DNA from: Buttiauxella noackiae ATCC 51607 | Lineage (GTDB): Bacteria; Pseudomonadota; Gammaproteobacteria; Enterobacterales; Enterobacteriaceae | Assembly: GCF_001654865.1 (NCBI RefSeq) | Contig: NZ_LXEO01000038.1 | Location: 1 to 64,000 of the forward strand | Length of the DNA: 64,000 nt | Direction: 5' to 3' | Shown here: piece after piece, positions 37,971 through 48,518 of the stretch | How positions within the stretch are numbered: position 1 is the stretch's first letter | Layout: every line of letters begins with the position of its first letter | The notes under the pieces: generated by a model | Told to the model about the DNA's origin: nothing | The model's input: only the letters and a program-made list of their open reading frames with translations | Databases searched by the model: none | Made by a program: the position numbers and the translations under genes

Positions 37971-39527
37971 CTAAGCGTGTTTCGCAAGCCACACGTCAAA
38001 CGGCTCGGTATCACTCGCTTCGATATCACGCTGGCGTTGCCATGAAGCATCATGCTCTTTCTGCAACACGTCTTCAGTCAAAATCTCCAGCGGCTCTTGT
38101 ACCAAAATCTGGCGATACTGCTCAGCCAGGGCAAGACCTGTGCCGCCAATACCATTATCAATCATAGACCGCAGAATACGTGCTGAGTACGTTAATTCCG
38201 GATCGTCGAAGCATGCAACCAGTTGGTCACACACATCCTGATATTCACTATTCCCGGCGATGCCATCGAGCGTTTCGGCAACACGACGTAAATCTGTGAA
38301 CAAATCTTTGCCCACTTTAGCCAGCGGATGCTGTGCAGTTTCACAACCGATCCCCAGTGTCAGGCCCGGTTTGCGTCCTTCCAGAATCACACGATTCCAG
38401 TTTGTGCGGGTGCAAAGCAATTCGTCACTGCTCATTTCCGGCGCGTCAGCCAACACACACCAAATCATGAACAAATCGAGGAAACGAACCTGCTGCTCAT
38501 CAACACCAATTGGTGAGAATGGATTGATATCAAGCGAACGCACTTCAATATATTCAATCCCACCGCGCATCAATGCATCAGAAGGCGACTCACCAGGCCC
38601 TGTAACGCGTTTAGGACGAATAGGTGCATAGAGTTCATTCTCAATTTGCAGCACATTGGTGTTGATTTGAAGGCGCTTGCCATCTTTCTCAACGCCCATC
38701 TTCACGTACTCTTCCGATGGCGTTTTAATCGCGCGCTTCAACCCGGCGACATAAGTCTCCAGATCGTTGAACGTAATACCAAGGTTACTCTGGGATTTAT
38801 TGGTATAGCCCAGGTCGCTCAGTCGCAATGAAGTCGCATACGGCAGGTAATTCATGCCACATTCGGTTTTTTCAAATGGCAGTGCGCTTTCTTTCCCTTG
38901 CAGGAAGGAAGAACAAATCGCCGGCGATGCCCCGAACAAATATGGAATAACCCAACCAAAACGGTAATAGTTGCGAATCAGGCGGAAGTATCCGGCGGAA
39001 ATCGCTTCTTTGCCGCTTTCAGCATCTTCGACACCCAGACGCGCCTGCCAGAACTCAAGCGGCAGCGAAAAGTTGTAGTGCACGCCCGAAATAGTCTGCA
39101 TCAACGCACCGTAGCGGTTCTTCAAACCCTCACGATATAACGTTTTTAAACGCCCGTTGTTGGAAGAGCCATACTGCGCCAACTCAATATTCTGACCATC
39201 GTTGATATAACACGGCATGCTCAGCGGCCACATACGCTCATCACCCAACTCACGGGCTGTGTGGCGATGTAGGTCGCGCATGAATGTCAGCATATGGTCG
39301 ATATCACCATCAACTGGAGTAATAAACTCCAGTAGCGCTTCCGCAAAATCAGTCGTGATCCATTTGTGTGTCAACGCTGAACCAAGGCTTTCCGGATGAC
39401 CCGTTGTTGCCAACTGACCATCTGGCGTGACTCGCAGCGTTTCACGCTCAAGACCACGACAAATACCTTTAACTGCCTGAGGATGCTGTTCCAGCCAGGC
39501 CAGCGCCTGTGATACGTTCGGGATCAA
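37971..39527 (-). CDS. gshA: Glutamate-cysteine ligase GshA
   Basis: GshA catalyses the first step of glutathione synthesis. I start it at a TTG (39527) preceded by GGAGGT five bases upstream, giving 518 residues, the same as E. coli; an ATG 39 nt upstream would add 13 residues. Conserved blocks include [30 protein letters not shown] and [16 protein letters not shown]. The 3' end lies 8 nt beyond the end of micA. Confidence 0.96.
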   Translation of the reverse strand: MIPNVSQALAWLEQHPQAVKGICRGLERETLRVTPDGQLATTGHPESLGSALTHKWITTDFAEALLEFITPVDGDIDHMLTFMRDLHRHTARELGDERMWPLSMPCYINDGQNIELAQYGSSNNGRLKTLYREGLKNRYGALMQTISGVHYNFSLPLEFWQARLGVEDAESGKEAISAGYFRLIRNYYRFGWVIPYLFGASPAICSSFLQGKESALPFEKTECGMNYLPYATSLRLSDLGYTNKSQSNLGITFNDLETYVAGLKRAIKTPSEEYVKMGVEKDGKRLQINTNVLQIENELYAPIRPKRVTGPGESPSDALMRGGIEYIEVRSLDINPFSPIGVDEQQVRFLDLFMIWCVLADAPEMSSDELLCTRTNWNRVILEGRKPGLTLGIGCETAQHPLAKVGKDLFTDLRRVAETLDGIAGNSEYQDVCDQLVACFDDPELTYSARILRSMIDNGIGGTGLALAEQYRQILVQEPLEILTEDVLQKEHDASWQRQRDIEASDTEPFDVWLAKHA

Positions 39528-39592
39528 ATTGACCTCCCGCCTGTCGAATTCATTTTTATTAAGCATAATTGTTTTAAATGGCGATGATAATT

Positions 39593-39694
39593 ATACCCTT
39601 TAGATTTCAAGTTGCAGGAAGGCGGCAAGAGAGCAAATCCCCAGGGGTTTGCGAGTGCAGCCAACAAACATGCAGCTTGAAAGATAACGGGTAT
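39593..39694 (-). repeat. Internally deleted ERIC element
   Basis: Read on the minus strand, the 102 bp begin ATACCCGTTATCTTTCAAGC, contain GTTGGCTGCACTCGC and CCCCTGGGGATTTGC, and end with TTGCCGCCTTCCTGCAACTT and GGGTAT. These are the two ends of an ERIC repeat joined with about 25 bp of the centre missing. It lies between gshA and yqaA. Confidence 0.8.
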
Positions 39695-39708
39695 TTCAGG
39701 TCACCCAA

Positions 39709-40137
39709 TTAGTGCCACCACACAATGCCCTGTACCGTTGCAGCCGCTACAACGATATAGCGAAGCGCTTTACCAAGGCATAAAAAAAAGATTACCGGTC
39801 CCCAGCTCATTCGTAATAAGCCAGCTAACAGGCACAGCAGATCGCCGACTAAAGGCATCCAACTGAGTAATAATGTTGCCGGGCCGAAACGTACCAGCCA
39901 GCCAGTTGCTTTCCCATGCCAGCGCGATTGTTCCCGCAATGGAAAAAAACGCCCCAGAATAACGTTAGTTAAGCCGCCAAGGCTATTACCCATTGTTGCT
40001 ATTAAGATGAGTAACCAGGTCGGCCCGGAGCCTGCAACCAATAGCGCAACCAGCACCACTTCGGAACTACCTGGCAATAACGTAGCGCTTAGAAAGCTAC
40101 TGGTAAATAATGAAAAAAGTGAGAGTGCTTCACTCAC
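39709..40137 (-). CDS. yqaA: DedA-family-related inner-membrane protein YqaA
   Basis: This 142-residue membrane protein, the same length as E. coli YqaA, has about four hydrophobic segments and the SNARE-associated/DedA-like stretch FLSATLLPGSSEVVLVALL. No specific function is established. Its ATG overlaps the yqaB stop by 4 nt. Confidence 0.94.
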   Translation of the reverse strand: MSEALSLFSLFTSSFLSATLLPGSSEVVLVALLVAGSGPTWLLILIATMGNSLGGLTNVILGRFFPLREQSRWHGKATGWLVRFGPATLLLSWMPLVGDLLCLLAGLLRMSWGPVIFFLCLGKALRYIVVAAATVQGIVWWH

Positions 40138-40700
40138 AGCAAACGGACGTCCACGCCATCCATTCCAGCCGCTCTTGCGGCTTCCAGGCCAAAATCTGCA
40201 TCTTCAAACACCACACATTTATTTGGTGCGACACCCATTAATTCGGCGCACAGCAAAAAAGTATCGGGGGCGGGTTTGTGATTTTTGACATGGTCTGCGG
40301 CGACAACGGCAGAAAAATACTGCCGTAAGCCCAAATGGTTGAGCAGCGCTTCGGCGATATCGCTTTCACTGCCCGTCCCTACAGCCATTGGGCGACGCCC
40401 ATGCCAGGATTTGACAACATCAATGAGGGGAAGTGGGCGCACCGTATCAAGAAGCATAGCTCTCACGGCCTGCGTCTTTTCTTGCGCCAGGCGATAAGGG
40501 TCAAGATCTGCACGATTGAGTTCGATAATTGCCTGTGCAATACGCCAGGTCGGTGAACCATTCAACGCAACCATTGCTTGTTCGTCGAACTGCATACCAT
40601 AGCCTGCCAGCGTTTCACGCCACGCTTTGCGATGTGTAGGTTCGGTATCGAGGATGGTTCCGTCCATATCGAAAATTAGACCTTCGTAACGTTCGTACAT
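40134..40700 (-). CDS. yqaB: HAD phosphatase YqaB (fructose-1-phosphatase)
   Basis: This HAD-superfamily phosphatase has motif I FDMDGTILD at 10-18, motif II around AVGTGSES, and motif IV VFEDADFGLEAARAAGMD. E. coli YqaB acts on fructose-1-phosphate and 6-phosphogluconate. The ATG at 40700 with GAGGG upstream gives 188 residues as in E. coli; a frame 21 nt longer exists but is unneeded. Confidence 0.95.
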   Translation of the reverse strand: MYERYEGLIFDMDGTILDTEPTHRKAWRETLAGYGMQFDEQAMVALNGSPTWRIAQAIIELNRADLDPYRLAQEKTQAVRAMLLDTVRPLPLIDVVKSWHGRRPMAVGTGSESDIAEALLNHLGLRQYFSAVVAADHVKNHKPAPDTFLLCAELMGVAPNKCVVFEDADFGLEAARAAGMDGVDVRLL

Positions 40701-41001
40701 CTCATCCCTCACATCACTCAATATTGAGGCGTTACTTTATCGTAAACCAATAATATTGTCGCTTATTTGTAATTGAGATAGTTCAGAAGGTAACTAATGG
40801 GTAAATATGGGGTTACTGGGGATTTTATTTTTAAAATTCAGGAGGTAAAACTTGAAGGGGAAAATATGGTGCACCCAGGAAGATTACTCGCCGTGGGCTC
40901 GCCCTAAAGGGCCGTTGCTAAAGCAACGTTATCTTCCTCGGTGCTTGCTGAGAAATCGAATTTCTCTGAAGCGTTATCATTACTGATAGTTGAGGAAAAT
41001 A
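40701..41001. other. Spacer between yqaB and argQ
   Basis: About 300 bp without a gene. It contains the distal end of the tRNA operon with the first rtT-like repeat (40867-40970) and, nearer yqaB, the yqaBA promoter region, which I could not place. Confidence 0.5.
40867..40970 (-). repeat. rtT-like repeat with 19-bp tRNA-Arg 3' end, copy A
   Basis: Positions 40867-40885 repeat exactly the last 19 bp of the tRNA-Arg genes, then diverge. GCACCCAGGAAGAT in that fragment pairs at 13 of 14 positions with ATCTTCCTCGGTGC 40 bases on, enclosing two smaller hairpins (GCCCTAAAGGGC and GTTGCTAAAGCAAC). A further GAAATCGAATTTC hairpin follows. The copy at 41424 aligns along the whole length. Placement after the last tRNA of a minus-strand operon suggests an rtT-type processed RNA or terminator. 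Confidence 0.7.
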
Positions 41002-41078
41002 TGGTGCACCCAGGAAGATTCGAACTTCCGACCGCTCGGTTCGTAGCCGAGTACTCTATCCAGCTGAGCTATGGGTGC
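41002..41078 (-). tRNA. argQ: tRNA-Arg (anticodon ACG)
   Basis: A 77-nt minus-strand tRNA gene with encoded CCA, acceptor GCACCCA, D-arm AGCTCAGCTGGATAGAGT, anticodon loop CTACGAA and T-loop TTCGAAT. It is the last of four near-identical copies in the serV-argVYZQ operon; symbol by order as in E. coli. Confidence 0.98.
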
Positions 41079-41142
41079 ATCGGGTTACTGCTTTTGACTT
41101 CTGACTCAATATTACTGAACTTACCGTAATATCGAAGAAGAA

Positions 41143-41219
41143 TGGTGCACCCAGGAAGATTCGAACTTCCGACCGCTCGGTTCGTAGCCGAGTACTCTAT
41201 CCAGCTGAGCTATGGGTGC
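41143..41219 (-). tRNA. argZ: tRNA-Arg (anticodon ACG)
   Basis: Second-to-last of the four tRNA-Arg copies, 77 nt, same sequence as its neighbours including CCA and the ACG anticodon. The 64-bp spacers around it are themselves nearly identical, showing recent tandem duplication or gene conversion. Confidence 0.98.
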
Positions 41220-41282
41220 ATCGGGTTACTGCTTTTACTGCTGACTAAATATTACTGAACTTGCCGTAATATTGAAGAAGAA

Positions 41283-41359
41283 TGGTGCACCCAGGAAGAT
41301 TCGAACTTCCGACCGCTCGGTTCGTAGCCGAGTACTCTATCCAGCTGAGCTATGGGTGC
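41283..41359 (-). tRNA. argY: tRNA-Arg (anticodon ACG)
   Basis: A 77-nt copy with ACG anticodon and encoded CCA. It is separated from the upstream copy (argV) by a longer spacer that contains rtT-like repeat B. Confidence 0.98.
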
Positions 41360-41423
41360 ACAGGATTACTTCTTTTACTGCTGACTTAATGCTGTTTGTT
41401 GTTCTAAACAACATCAAACTAGA

Positions 41424-41530
41424 TGGTGCATCCGGAGAGTTACTCGCGGTGCTTGCCCTAACGGGCCGTTACTAAAGCAACGTTTTTCTCCCTGTTGCTC
41501 GCAAAGAAATTAACTTTCTTTGGAACACTA
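41424..41530 (-). repeat. rtT-like repeat with degenerate tRNA-Arg 3' end, copy B
   Basis: This copy aligns with repeat A throughout (TGGTGCAYCC, TTACTCGC, GCCCTAA.GGGCCGTT.CTAAAGCAACGTT, then GAAATTAACTTTC). Its tRNA fragment has changed, and the opposite strand of the outer stem has also changed (CTCCC in place of TTCCT), so much of the pairing can still form. It lies between argV and argY inside the transcript. Confidence 0.65.
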
Positions 41531-41556
41531 CCGGCGCAAAGTGGTAGTAGGAAGAA

Positions 41557-41633
41557 TGGTGCACCCAGGAAGATTCGAACTTCCGACCGCTCGGTTCGTA
41601 GCCGAGTACTCTATCCAGCTGAGCTATGGGTGC
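41557..41633 (-). tRNA. argV: tRNA-Arg (anticodon ACG)
   Basis: First of the four tRNA-Arg copies in transcription order, 77 nt with encoded CCA and ACG anticodon. It follows the tRNA-Ser gene by only 4 nt. Confidence 0.98.
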
Positions 41634-41637
41634 AAAA

Positions 41638-41730
41638 TGGCGGTGAGGCGGGGATTCGAACCCCGGATGCAGCTTTTGACCGCATACTCCCTTAGCAGGG
41701 GAGCGCCTTCAGCCTCTCGGCCACCTCACC
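41638..41730 (-). tRNA. serV: tRNA-Ser (anticodon GCT)
   Basis: A 93-nt class II tRNA with acceptor GGTGAGG, anticodon GCT in CCTGCTAAG, an extended variable arm and encoded CCA. It is the promoter-proximal gene of the tRNA operon. Confidence 0.98.
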
Positions 41731-41792
41731 ACACGCCTCTTTCGAGGTGTACCGCTGAACTTGTTTCTGCTCATCGGCACTGCGTGGCGCAC

Positions 41793-41820
41793 ATATTACT
41801 TTCCTGCACTTATAAGTCAA
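41793..41820 (-). promoter_or_regulatory. Promoter of the serV-argVYZQ operon
   Basis: On the minus strand TTGACT (41815-41820) and TAATAT (41793-41798) are 16 bp apart, followed by the GC-rich stretch GTGCGCCACGC, a discriminator typical of stringently controlled tRNA/rRNA promoters. It lies about 60 bp upstream of serV. Confidence 0.75.
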
Positions 41821-42021
41821 ACAATTTTTCCCAACTAATAATCAATTGCACACTTCACACACAATCAGGCCGAATTGACAGCAAAAAGAGTGTTTTATCA
41901 ACAGACAGGATAAGGGTAATAGCTAAAAGAAAGCGTTCGGGATGAATAAGAAATTATGGTGATAACGAGAAATGAAGGAAGTATTGCGAGATAAAGCGAA
42001 GAAAATAGTACGCTAAAGGAA

Positions 42022-42048
42022 GCGTCTCGCTAGTGATTAGCGAGACGC
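42022..42048 (-). terminator. Terminator of csrA
   Basis: GCGTCTCGCT and AGCGAGACGC form a perfect 10-bp stem with a 7-nt loop directly after the csrA stop. On the minus strand it is followed by TTCCTTT. Confidence 0.8.
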
Positions 42049-42055
42049 AGTAACT

Positions 42056-42241
42056 TTAGTAACTCGTTTGTTGCGATTTTTCAGCCTGGATACGTTGGTA
42101 GATCTCTTCACGGTGAACAGAAACTTCCTTAGGGGCATTAACACCAATACGAACCTGGTTACCTTTTACCCCAAGCACTGTCACGGTTACCTCATCCCCA
42201 ATCATGAGGGTCTCACCAACTCGACGAGTTAGAATCAGCAT
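42056..42241 (-). CDS. csrA: Carbon storage regulator CsrA
   Basis: CsrA is the global post-transcriptional regulator that binds GGA motifs in mRNA leaders; it affects motility, glycogen and biofilm. The 61 residues are nearly identical to E. coli ([18 protein letters not shown]), with binding residues L4, R6 and R44 present. It follows alaS downstream in the same direction with its own promoter region of about 250 bp. Confidence 0.99.
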   Translation of the reverse strand: MLILTRRVGETLMIGDEVTVTVLGVKGNQVRIGVNAPKEVSVHREEIYQRIQAEKSQQTSY

Positions 42242-42438
42242 TCTTTGCTCCTTGAAAGATTAAAAGAGTCGGGTCTCTCTGTATCCCGGCATTCTCCATC
42301 ATATACGCCAAAAAGTAAGTGGTGACAAACACATAAACTGTCAATGACCACGAGATTACCTTCTGTTATGACTAAGTCTAGCCGATATACGCAACTTTAA
42401 CCTGACTTTATCATTATTGAGTGTGTGCAGATTAAGAA

Positions 42439-42468
42439 GACGCCATAACCTGAATGAGTTATGGCGTC
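42439..42468 (-). terminator. Terminator of alaS
   Basis: GACGCCATAAC and GTTATGGCGTC form an 11-bp stem with an 8-nt loop 23 nt after the alaS stop; on the minus strand TTCTT follows. Confidence 0.8.
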
Positions 42469-42490
42469 TGTCTGCACTTTATTTTTTTAC

Positions 42491-45118
42491 TTAGAGCTTA
42501 GCCGCAACCCAGGCTTCAACACCGGCCAGAGCACCAGGCAATGCTGCCGTGTCTGTACCACCTGCCTGAGCCATATCTGGACGACCGCCCCCTTTGCCTC
42601 CGACTTGCTGAGCGATAACTCCAATCAGCTCCCCCGCTTTCACACGGTCGGTCACATCTTTAGAGACACCCACAATCAGAGAAACTTTACCTTCTGATAC
42701 TGTCGCCAGAACGATGATTGCCGAACCCAGCTGATTTTTCAGATCATCAACCATAGTACGCAACATCTTCGGTTCAACGTTGGCGAGCTCACTCACGAGG
42801 AGTTTCACGCCTTTTACATCGACAGCTTTGCTGGAAAGGTTTGCACTCTCCTGCACAGCCTGCTGTTCTTTCAACTGCTGCAACTCTTTCTCAAGCTGAC
42901 GGGTACGCTCCAGTACCGAACGCACTTTCTCGTTCAGGTTCTGGCTGTCACCTTTAAGCAGTTGAGCAATATCCTGTAGTTGTTCGCTTTGCGCATGCAG
43001 GTTTGCCAGCGCACCTTCACCTGTGACAGCTTCGATACGACGTACGCCCGCAGCAGTACCGGATTCCGCAACAATACGGAACAGGCCAATATCACCAGTG
43101 CGATTTGCGTGAATACCACCACACAATTCAGTTGAGAAATCACCCATGCTCAGCACGCGCACATGGTCATCATATTTCTCACCAAACAGCGCCATTGCAC
43201 CTTTAGCCTTAGCAGCTTCCAGATCCATGACGTTGGTTTCTATTGGCAGGTTGCGACGAATCTGCGCATTGACGATATCTTCTACCGCACGCACTTCTGC
43301 AGGTTTCATGCCCTCAAAATGAGAGAAGTCAAAACGCAGACCTTTATCGTTAACCAAAGAACCTTTCTGCGCGACATGCGTACCAAGTACCTGACGCAGT
43401 GCAGCGTGCAGCAAGTGAGTCGCAGAGTGGTTCAGACGAATACGCGAACGGCGCTCTTCATCAACTTCAGCTTTTACGCTATCGCCAACTTTCACAACAC
43501 CAGATACGAGCTTGCCCAGATGACCGATCGCCTGACCATATTTCTGCGTATCGTTAACAGCAAAGTCTATGCCGTTACCCTTAATCGCGCCTTTATCACC
43601 GACCTGGCCGCCAGACTCGGCATAGAATGGAGTCTCATTGAGCACCACAACAGCGTCTTGCCCGGCAGTAATTTGTTCAACAGGTTTACCATCAACAAAT
43701 AGCGCGGTGACTTTAGCAGTTAAATCAGTGTGATCGTAACCTTTAAACGCTGTGGCTGAATCAACGCGGATCATACTATTGTAGTCAGCACCAAAACCGC
43801 TGGACTCACGCGCACGACGGCGTTGTTCTTCCATCGCAGCTTCAAAACCTGCTTCATCAACTTTCAGGTTACGCTCACGGCAAACATCCGCCGTCAGATC
43901 AACCGGGAAACCGTAGGTGTCATACAGACGGAAAGCCGTTTCGCCATCCAGAGTATCACCCTTCAGATTAGCCAGTTCTTCATCCAGCAATGCCAGGCCA
44001 CGCTCAAGCGTGCGAGCAAACTGCTCTTCTTCGGTTTTCAGAACTTGTTCAACCAGCGCTTGCTGACGATGCAGTTCTTCACCCGCAGCACCCATGACTT
44101 CAACTAATGGGCCAACCAGCTTGTAGAAGAAGGTTTCTTTCGCGCCCAGCATGTTGCCATGGCGGATTGCACGACGAATGATACGGCGCAGCACGTAGCC
44201 ACGGCCTTCGTTCGACGGAGTCACGCCATCAGAAACAAGGAATGCGCAAGAGCGAATATGGTCAGCGATAACACGCAGCGATTTGCTAGTCAGATCGGTT
44301 GCACCTGTCACTTTAGCAACAGACTGGATCAGCTTACTGAACAGATCGATTTCATAGTTAGAATTAACGTGTTGCAGGACTGCTGCAATACGTTCCAGCC
44401 CCATACCAGTATCAACAGACGGCTTAGGCAGTGGCAGCATAGTGCCATCCTGCTGACGGTTGAACTGCATGAACACGATGTTCCAGATTTCGATATAGCG
44501 GTCACCATCTTCTTCAGCGCTGCCCGGAGGGCCGCCCCAAATATGGTCACCGTGGTCAAAGAAGATTTCGGTACATGGGCCGCATGGGCCGGTATCACCC
44601 ATTTGCCAGAAGTTGTCAGATGCATATGCAGCACCTTTATTATCGCCAATACGAATAATACGCTCGCGCGGCACGCCAACTTCTTTTTCCCAGATTTCAA
44701 ACGCTTCGTCGTCAGTCTCGTAAACCGTGACCCACAGACGATCTTTTGGCAGATTAAACCACTGTTCGCCTGTCAATAATTCCCATGCGAAGTTAATGGC
44801 ATCATGTTTGAAGTAATCACCGAAGCTGAAGTTACCCAGCATTTCAAAGAAAGTATGGTGACGGGCAGTGTAACCGACGTTTTCCAGATCATTGTGCTTA
44901 CCACCAGCGCGGACACAACGCTGAGACGTTGTGGCACGGGAATAATTACGTTTGTCGAGACCAAGGAATACATCCTTGAACTGATTCATCCCGGCATTGG
45001 TAAACAGCAAAGTAGGATCGTTATTCGGAACCAGGGAGCTACTCGCTACAACCTGGTGACCTTTACTATGGAAAAAATCGAGAAACGCCTGACGGATCTC
45101 AGCGGTGCTCTTGCTCAT
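42491..45118 (-). CDS. alaS: Alanyl-tRNA synthetase AlaS
   Basis: This class II synthetase of 875 residues has an N-terminal catalytic core (about 1-250), the tRNA-recognition region, the editing domain with zinc-type ligands [11 protein letters not shown] (about 564-574) and [13 protein letters not shown] (about 666-678), and the C-terminal glycine-rich C-Ala domain ([14 protein letters not shown]). Complete and of normal length. Confidence 0.99.
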   Translation of the reverse strand: MSKSTAEIRQAFLDFFHSKGHQVVASSSLVPNNDPTLLFTNAGMNQFKDVFLGLDKRNYSRATTSQRCVRAGGKHNDLENVGYTARHHTFFEMLGNFSFGDYFKHDAINFAWELLTGEQWFNLPKDRLWVTVYETDDEAFEIWEKEVGVPRERIIRIGDNKGAAYASDNFWQMGDTGPCGPCTEIFFDHGDHIWGGPPGSAEEDGDRYIEIWNIVFMQFNRQQDGTMLPLPKPSVDTGMGLERIAAVLQHVNSNYEIDLFSKLIQSVAKVTGATDLTSKSLRVIADHIRSCAFLVSDGVTPSNEGRGYVLRRIIRRAIRHGNMLGAKETFFYKLVGPLVEVMGAAGEELHRQQALVEQVLKTEEEQFARTLERGLALLDEELANLKGDTLDGETAFRLYDTYGFPVDLTADVCRERNLKVDEAGFEAAMEEQRRRARESSGFGADYNSMIRVDSATAFKGYDHTDLTAKVTALFVDGKPVEQITAGQDAVVVLNETPFYAESGGQVGDKGAIKGNGIDFAVNDTQKYGQAIGHLGKLVSGVVKVGDSVKAEVDEERRSRIRLNHSATHLLHAALRQVLGTHVAQKGSLVNDKGLRFDFSHFEGMKPAEVRAVEDIVNAQIRRNLPIETNVMDLEAAKAKGAMALFGEKYDDHVRVLSMGDFSTELCGGIHANRTGDIGLFRIVAESGTAAGVRRIEAVTGEGALANLHAQSEQLQDIAQLLKGDSQNLNEKVRSVLERTRQLEKELQQLKEQQAVQESANLSSKAVDVKGVKLLVSELANVEPKMLRTMVDDLKNQLGSAIIVLATVSEGKVSLIVGVSKDVTDRVKAGELIGVIAQQVGGKGGGRPDMAQAGGTDTAALPGALAGVEAWVAAKL

Positions 45119-45277
45119 AATTATCCTGAAATCAAGCTAACGAGGAGTTGTAAACCGGACATAGCCCATTATTATGCTTGGCCGTGACCTGTTTACCTGG
45201 AAAAAGTGGGAATAAGATAAGTTTTCTTATCAGGGAAGTAAAATCTCTCTTGCGGCTATTCGGCAAAATTTCGCTAT

Positions 45278-45778
45278 TTATGCCGAATAGAGGCTCTGGA
45301 TATCTTCCATATAGAAGCCGCGATACTGAAGATAACGCTGCACTTTAGCTCGCTCTTTCCATTCTGTCGGAAGCTGCTCGCCAAATTTTCGCTCGGCAAT
45401 GTCTCGAGCCATCTCTTGCCAGTCTATTTCACAATTTTCCATTGCGGCGTCGCTCAGATCACGCGCGATACCTTTGCCCTGCAATTCCTGGCGGATACGT
45501 TGTGGGCCATAACCTTTGCGGCTGCGGCTTGCGATAAAACGTGAAGCAAAGTGAGCATCGTCCAACCAGCGGTGTTCATAACACCAGGCGATGACTTTTT
45601 CGATATCTTCAGGCGTGAATGGATCTTCTTCAGCTCGTGGTTTTCCGGGAAACGTGGGCTGTGCTGCAAGTTTACGGCGAAGTTCTTGTTCACTGTGATC
45701 GCGCATCGCCAGGATGCGAGTGGCTTTGTCTAGTAAGCGAGAATAAGGGCTGCGGCGGGAAGTCGATTCGGCAGGCAT
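45278..45778 (-). CDS. recX: RecA regulator RecX
   Basis: RecX binds RecA filaments and limits recombinase activity. The 166-residue protein is made of three-helix repeats with the motif block [45 protein letters not shown]. It follows recA in the same direction and is probably expressed by read-through of the recA terminator. Confidence 0.97.
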   Translation of the reverse strand: MPAESTSRRSPYSRLLDKATRILAMRDHSEQELRRKLAAQPTFPGKPRAEEDPFTPEDIEKVIAWCYEHRWLDDAHFASRFIASRSRKGYGPQRIRQELQGKGIARDLSDAAMENCEIDWQEMARDIAERKFGEQLPTEWKERAKVQRYLQYRGFYMEDIQSLYSA

Positions 45779-45822
45779 AGCGGATAACCTGTTTAAAAGA
45801 AAATGTAGTAAGACAGAAACAA

Positions 45823-45848
45823 ATAAGGGCTGCCGTAGCAGCCCTTAT
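45823..45848 (-). terminator. Terminator between recA and recX
   Basis: ATAAGGGCTGC and GCAGCCCTTAT form an 11-bp stem with a 4-nt loop just after recA, followed on the minus strand by TTGTTT. Incomplete termination would allow some recX expression. Confidence 0.85.
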
Positions 45849-45853
45849 GGGAT

Positions 45854-46963
<1,110 letters not shown>

Positions 46964-46987
46964 TTACTATGCTGTTTTGTTGTGCCA

Positions 46988-47015
46988 ATTATACTGTATG
47001 GTCATACAGTATCAA
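46988..47015 (-). promoter_or_regulatory. recA SOS promoter with LexA box
   Basis: On the minus strand TTGATA (47010-47015) and TATAAT (46988-46993) are 16 bp apart. The spacer and edges form a LexA operator (46992-47011), TACTGTATGxxCATACAGTA, that fits the CTGT-N8-ACAG consensus fully. The arrangement is the same as in E. coli recA. The pncC stop codon (47002-47004) falls inside this operator. Confidence 0.97.
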
Positions 47016-47511
47016 GCTTATTTTTGAGAAATTCTTCCCACAGGGTTTGCAGCGCGTATTCAGTAGCCTGGCGTCGAACGGCATCACGGTCACCCGCAAA
47101 AAGCTGGCAGTGGGCAATGGTGCCATCAACTTTTGAAGCGAAGCCAAACCACACCGTTCCGACAGGTTTTTCTTCACTACCGCCATTTGGCCCGGCAATA
47201 CCACTGACAGCAACCGCGTAATCCGCAGCGGCCGCATAAAGCGCACCTTGTGCCATTTCACGCACTACGGCTTCACTAACTGCACCATGAGTTTCCAGCG
47301 TTCCGCTATCAACACCAATCATTTGGTGTTTAGCCTCATTACTGTAGGTAACAAAACCGCGTTCAAACCAGGCCGAACTGCCTGAAACATCAGTAATCAC
47401 TTTAGCAATCCAGCCACCGGTGCAGGACTCTGCCGTGGTAACGGTCGCACCGAGTTGCCCGAGTGCTTCGCCAACCTGGTGGCTTAATTGACGCAATGTT
47501 TTATCTGTCAT
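47002..47511 (-). CDS. pncC: Nicotinamide-nucleotide amidohydrolase PncC
   Basis: This CinA C-terminal-type enzyme of 169 residues deamidates NMN in the pyridine nucleotide cycle. Family blocks are TTAESCTGGWIAKVITDVSGSS, GFVTYSNEAK and SGIAGPNGGSEEKPVGTVWF. The ATG at 47511 with GGAG upstream matches E. coli; a 7-codon longer frame is possible. The last codons extend past the E. coli end and into the recA promoter and LexA box. Confidence 0.96.
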   Translation of the reverse strand: MTDKTLRQLSHQVGEALGQLGATVTTAESCTGGWIAKVITDVSGSSAWFERGFVTYSNEAKHQMIGVDSGTLETHGAVSEAVVREMAQGALYAAAADYAVAVSGIAGPNGGSEEKPVGTVWFGFASKVDGTIAHCQLFAGDRDAVRRQATEYALQTLWEEFLKNKLDTV

Positions 47512-47604
47512 GGTGGCTCCGATTGTAGACATAACGCAGGGCTACACGATAGCACTTAACCACTCTTGCAGAGGATTACATTAGAGAACTCGAGGCACTT
47601 CCAG

Positions 47605-47633
47605 AAAAAAGAACGGCCAGCGAATGCTGGCCG
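47605..47633 (-). terminator. Terminator of the zinc ABC operon
   Basis: CGGCCAGC and GCTGGCCG pair tightly with a 4-nt loop, followed on the minus strand by TTCTTTTTT. It ends the three-gene importer operon before pncC. Confidence 0.9.
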
Positions 47634-47639
47634 ATTAAA

Positions 47640-48518
47640 TCACTTCATGCTGTTAGCGATGGTATCCACATTGTGCTTGAACGCCATTTCGTAAGTGCTG
47701 GCAGGTCCGTTTGCGGCTGACAGCGCTTCTGGATAAAGTTCACCACCCGGCTGGGCATCACTGGCAGCGGCAATTTGTTTTACCAACCGTGGGTCAGTCT
47801 GGTTTTCTATAAAGTAAGTTTTGATGTGTTGATCTTTGAGCTGTTTGATAAGCCCAGCCACGTCACTGGCGTTGGCTTCCGCTTCGGTCGAGAAGCCTAC
47901 TGGCGCCAGGAAGGTCACACCATATTCCTGGCCAAAATACCCAAATGCATCATGGCTGGTAAGTACTTTACGCTTTGATTTCGCAATAGCTTCAAAGCGC
48001 GTTTTCGCCCAACTATCGAGCAGCTTCAGGCGGGTGACATACTCGGAGCCACGGTCATTGATTGCCGCCGCGTCTTGCGGGTCCGCAGCCACCAGCGCCT
48101 TCGTAATATTTTGTGCGTAGATTGCGCCATTTTCAGCGCTATTCCAGGCGTGAGGATCGGTAATTTGTTTTCCGTCATCGATCATCTTGCGCGTAGAAAT
48201 ACCTTCGGAGGCAACAATGACTTTGCCTTTATAACCAGATGCGCTGACCAGGCGGTCCATCCACCCTTCCATTCCCAGCCCGCTCACGATAACCACATCG
48301 GCTTTGCTTAACGCCACGCTGTCTTGCGGTGATGGTTCAAAGCTATGTGGGTCGCCATCTGGCCCCACCAGACTTTTCACCGTGACATGCTCACCACCGA
48401 CTTGTTTTGCCATATCCGCCAACACGGTAAAACTGGCAACTACATTGAGGTTTTTCGCCAATGCAGCCTGGCTTGAGCATACCAACACCAATGACATCAT
48501 CATCCCAAAACGTTTCAT
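47640..48518 (-). CDS. Zinc/manganese-type periplasmic binding protein of an ABC importer
   Basis: This cluster A-I metal-binding protein has 292 residues with a signal peptide ending at about residue 21 (QAALA). Likely metal ligands are H58 in DGDPHSFEP, H122 in TDPHAWNS, H188 in TSHDAFGYF and an acidic residue in FIENQTDPR (about 258). It lacks the long His-rich loop of ZnuA. The operator upstream of the operon looks like a Zur box, so zinc is more likely than manganese. It overlaps the permease gene by 4 nt. Confidence 0.9.
   Translation of the reverse strand: MKRFGMMMSLVLVCSSQAALAKNLNVVASFTVLADMAKQVGGEHVTVKSLVGPDGDPHSFEPSPQDSVALSKADVVIVSGLGMEGWMDRLVSASGYKGKVIVASEGISTRKMIDDGKQITDPHAWNSAENGAIYAQNITKALVAADPQDAAAINDRGSEYVTRLKLLDSWAKTRFEAIAKSKRKVLTSHDAFGYFGQEYGVTFLAPVGFSTEAEANASDVAGLIKQLKDQHIKTYFIENQTDPRLVKQIAAASDAQPGGELYPEALSAANGPASTYEMAFKHNVDTIANSMK

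Larger units (their letters stand above)
41731..42055. other. Spacer between serV and csrA
   Basis: These 325 bp hold the tRNA operon promoter and leader on the left and the csrA terminator on the right (42022-42048). Between 41830 and 42000 I see only AT-rich sequence without a gene or repeat. Confidence 0.6.

Noticed and set aside
41002-41633. CRISPR-like array suggested by repeated 77-bp units
   Set aside because: The repeats are complete tRNA-Arg genes with similar 64-bp spacers and not short repeats with unique spacers.
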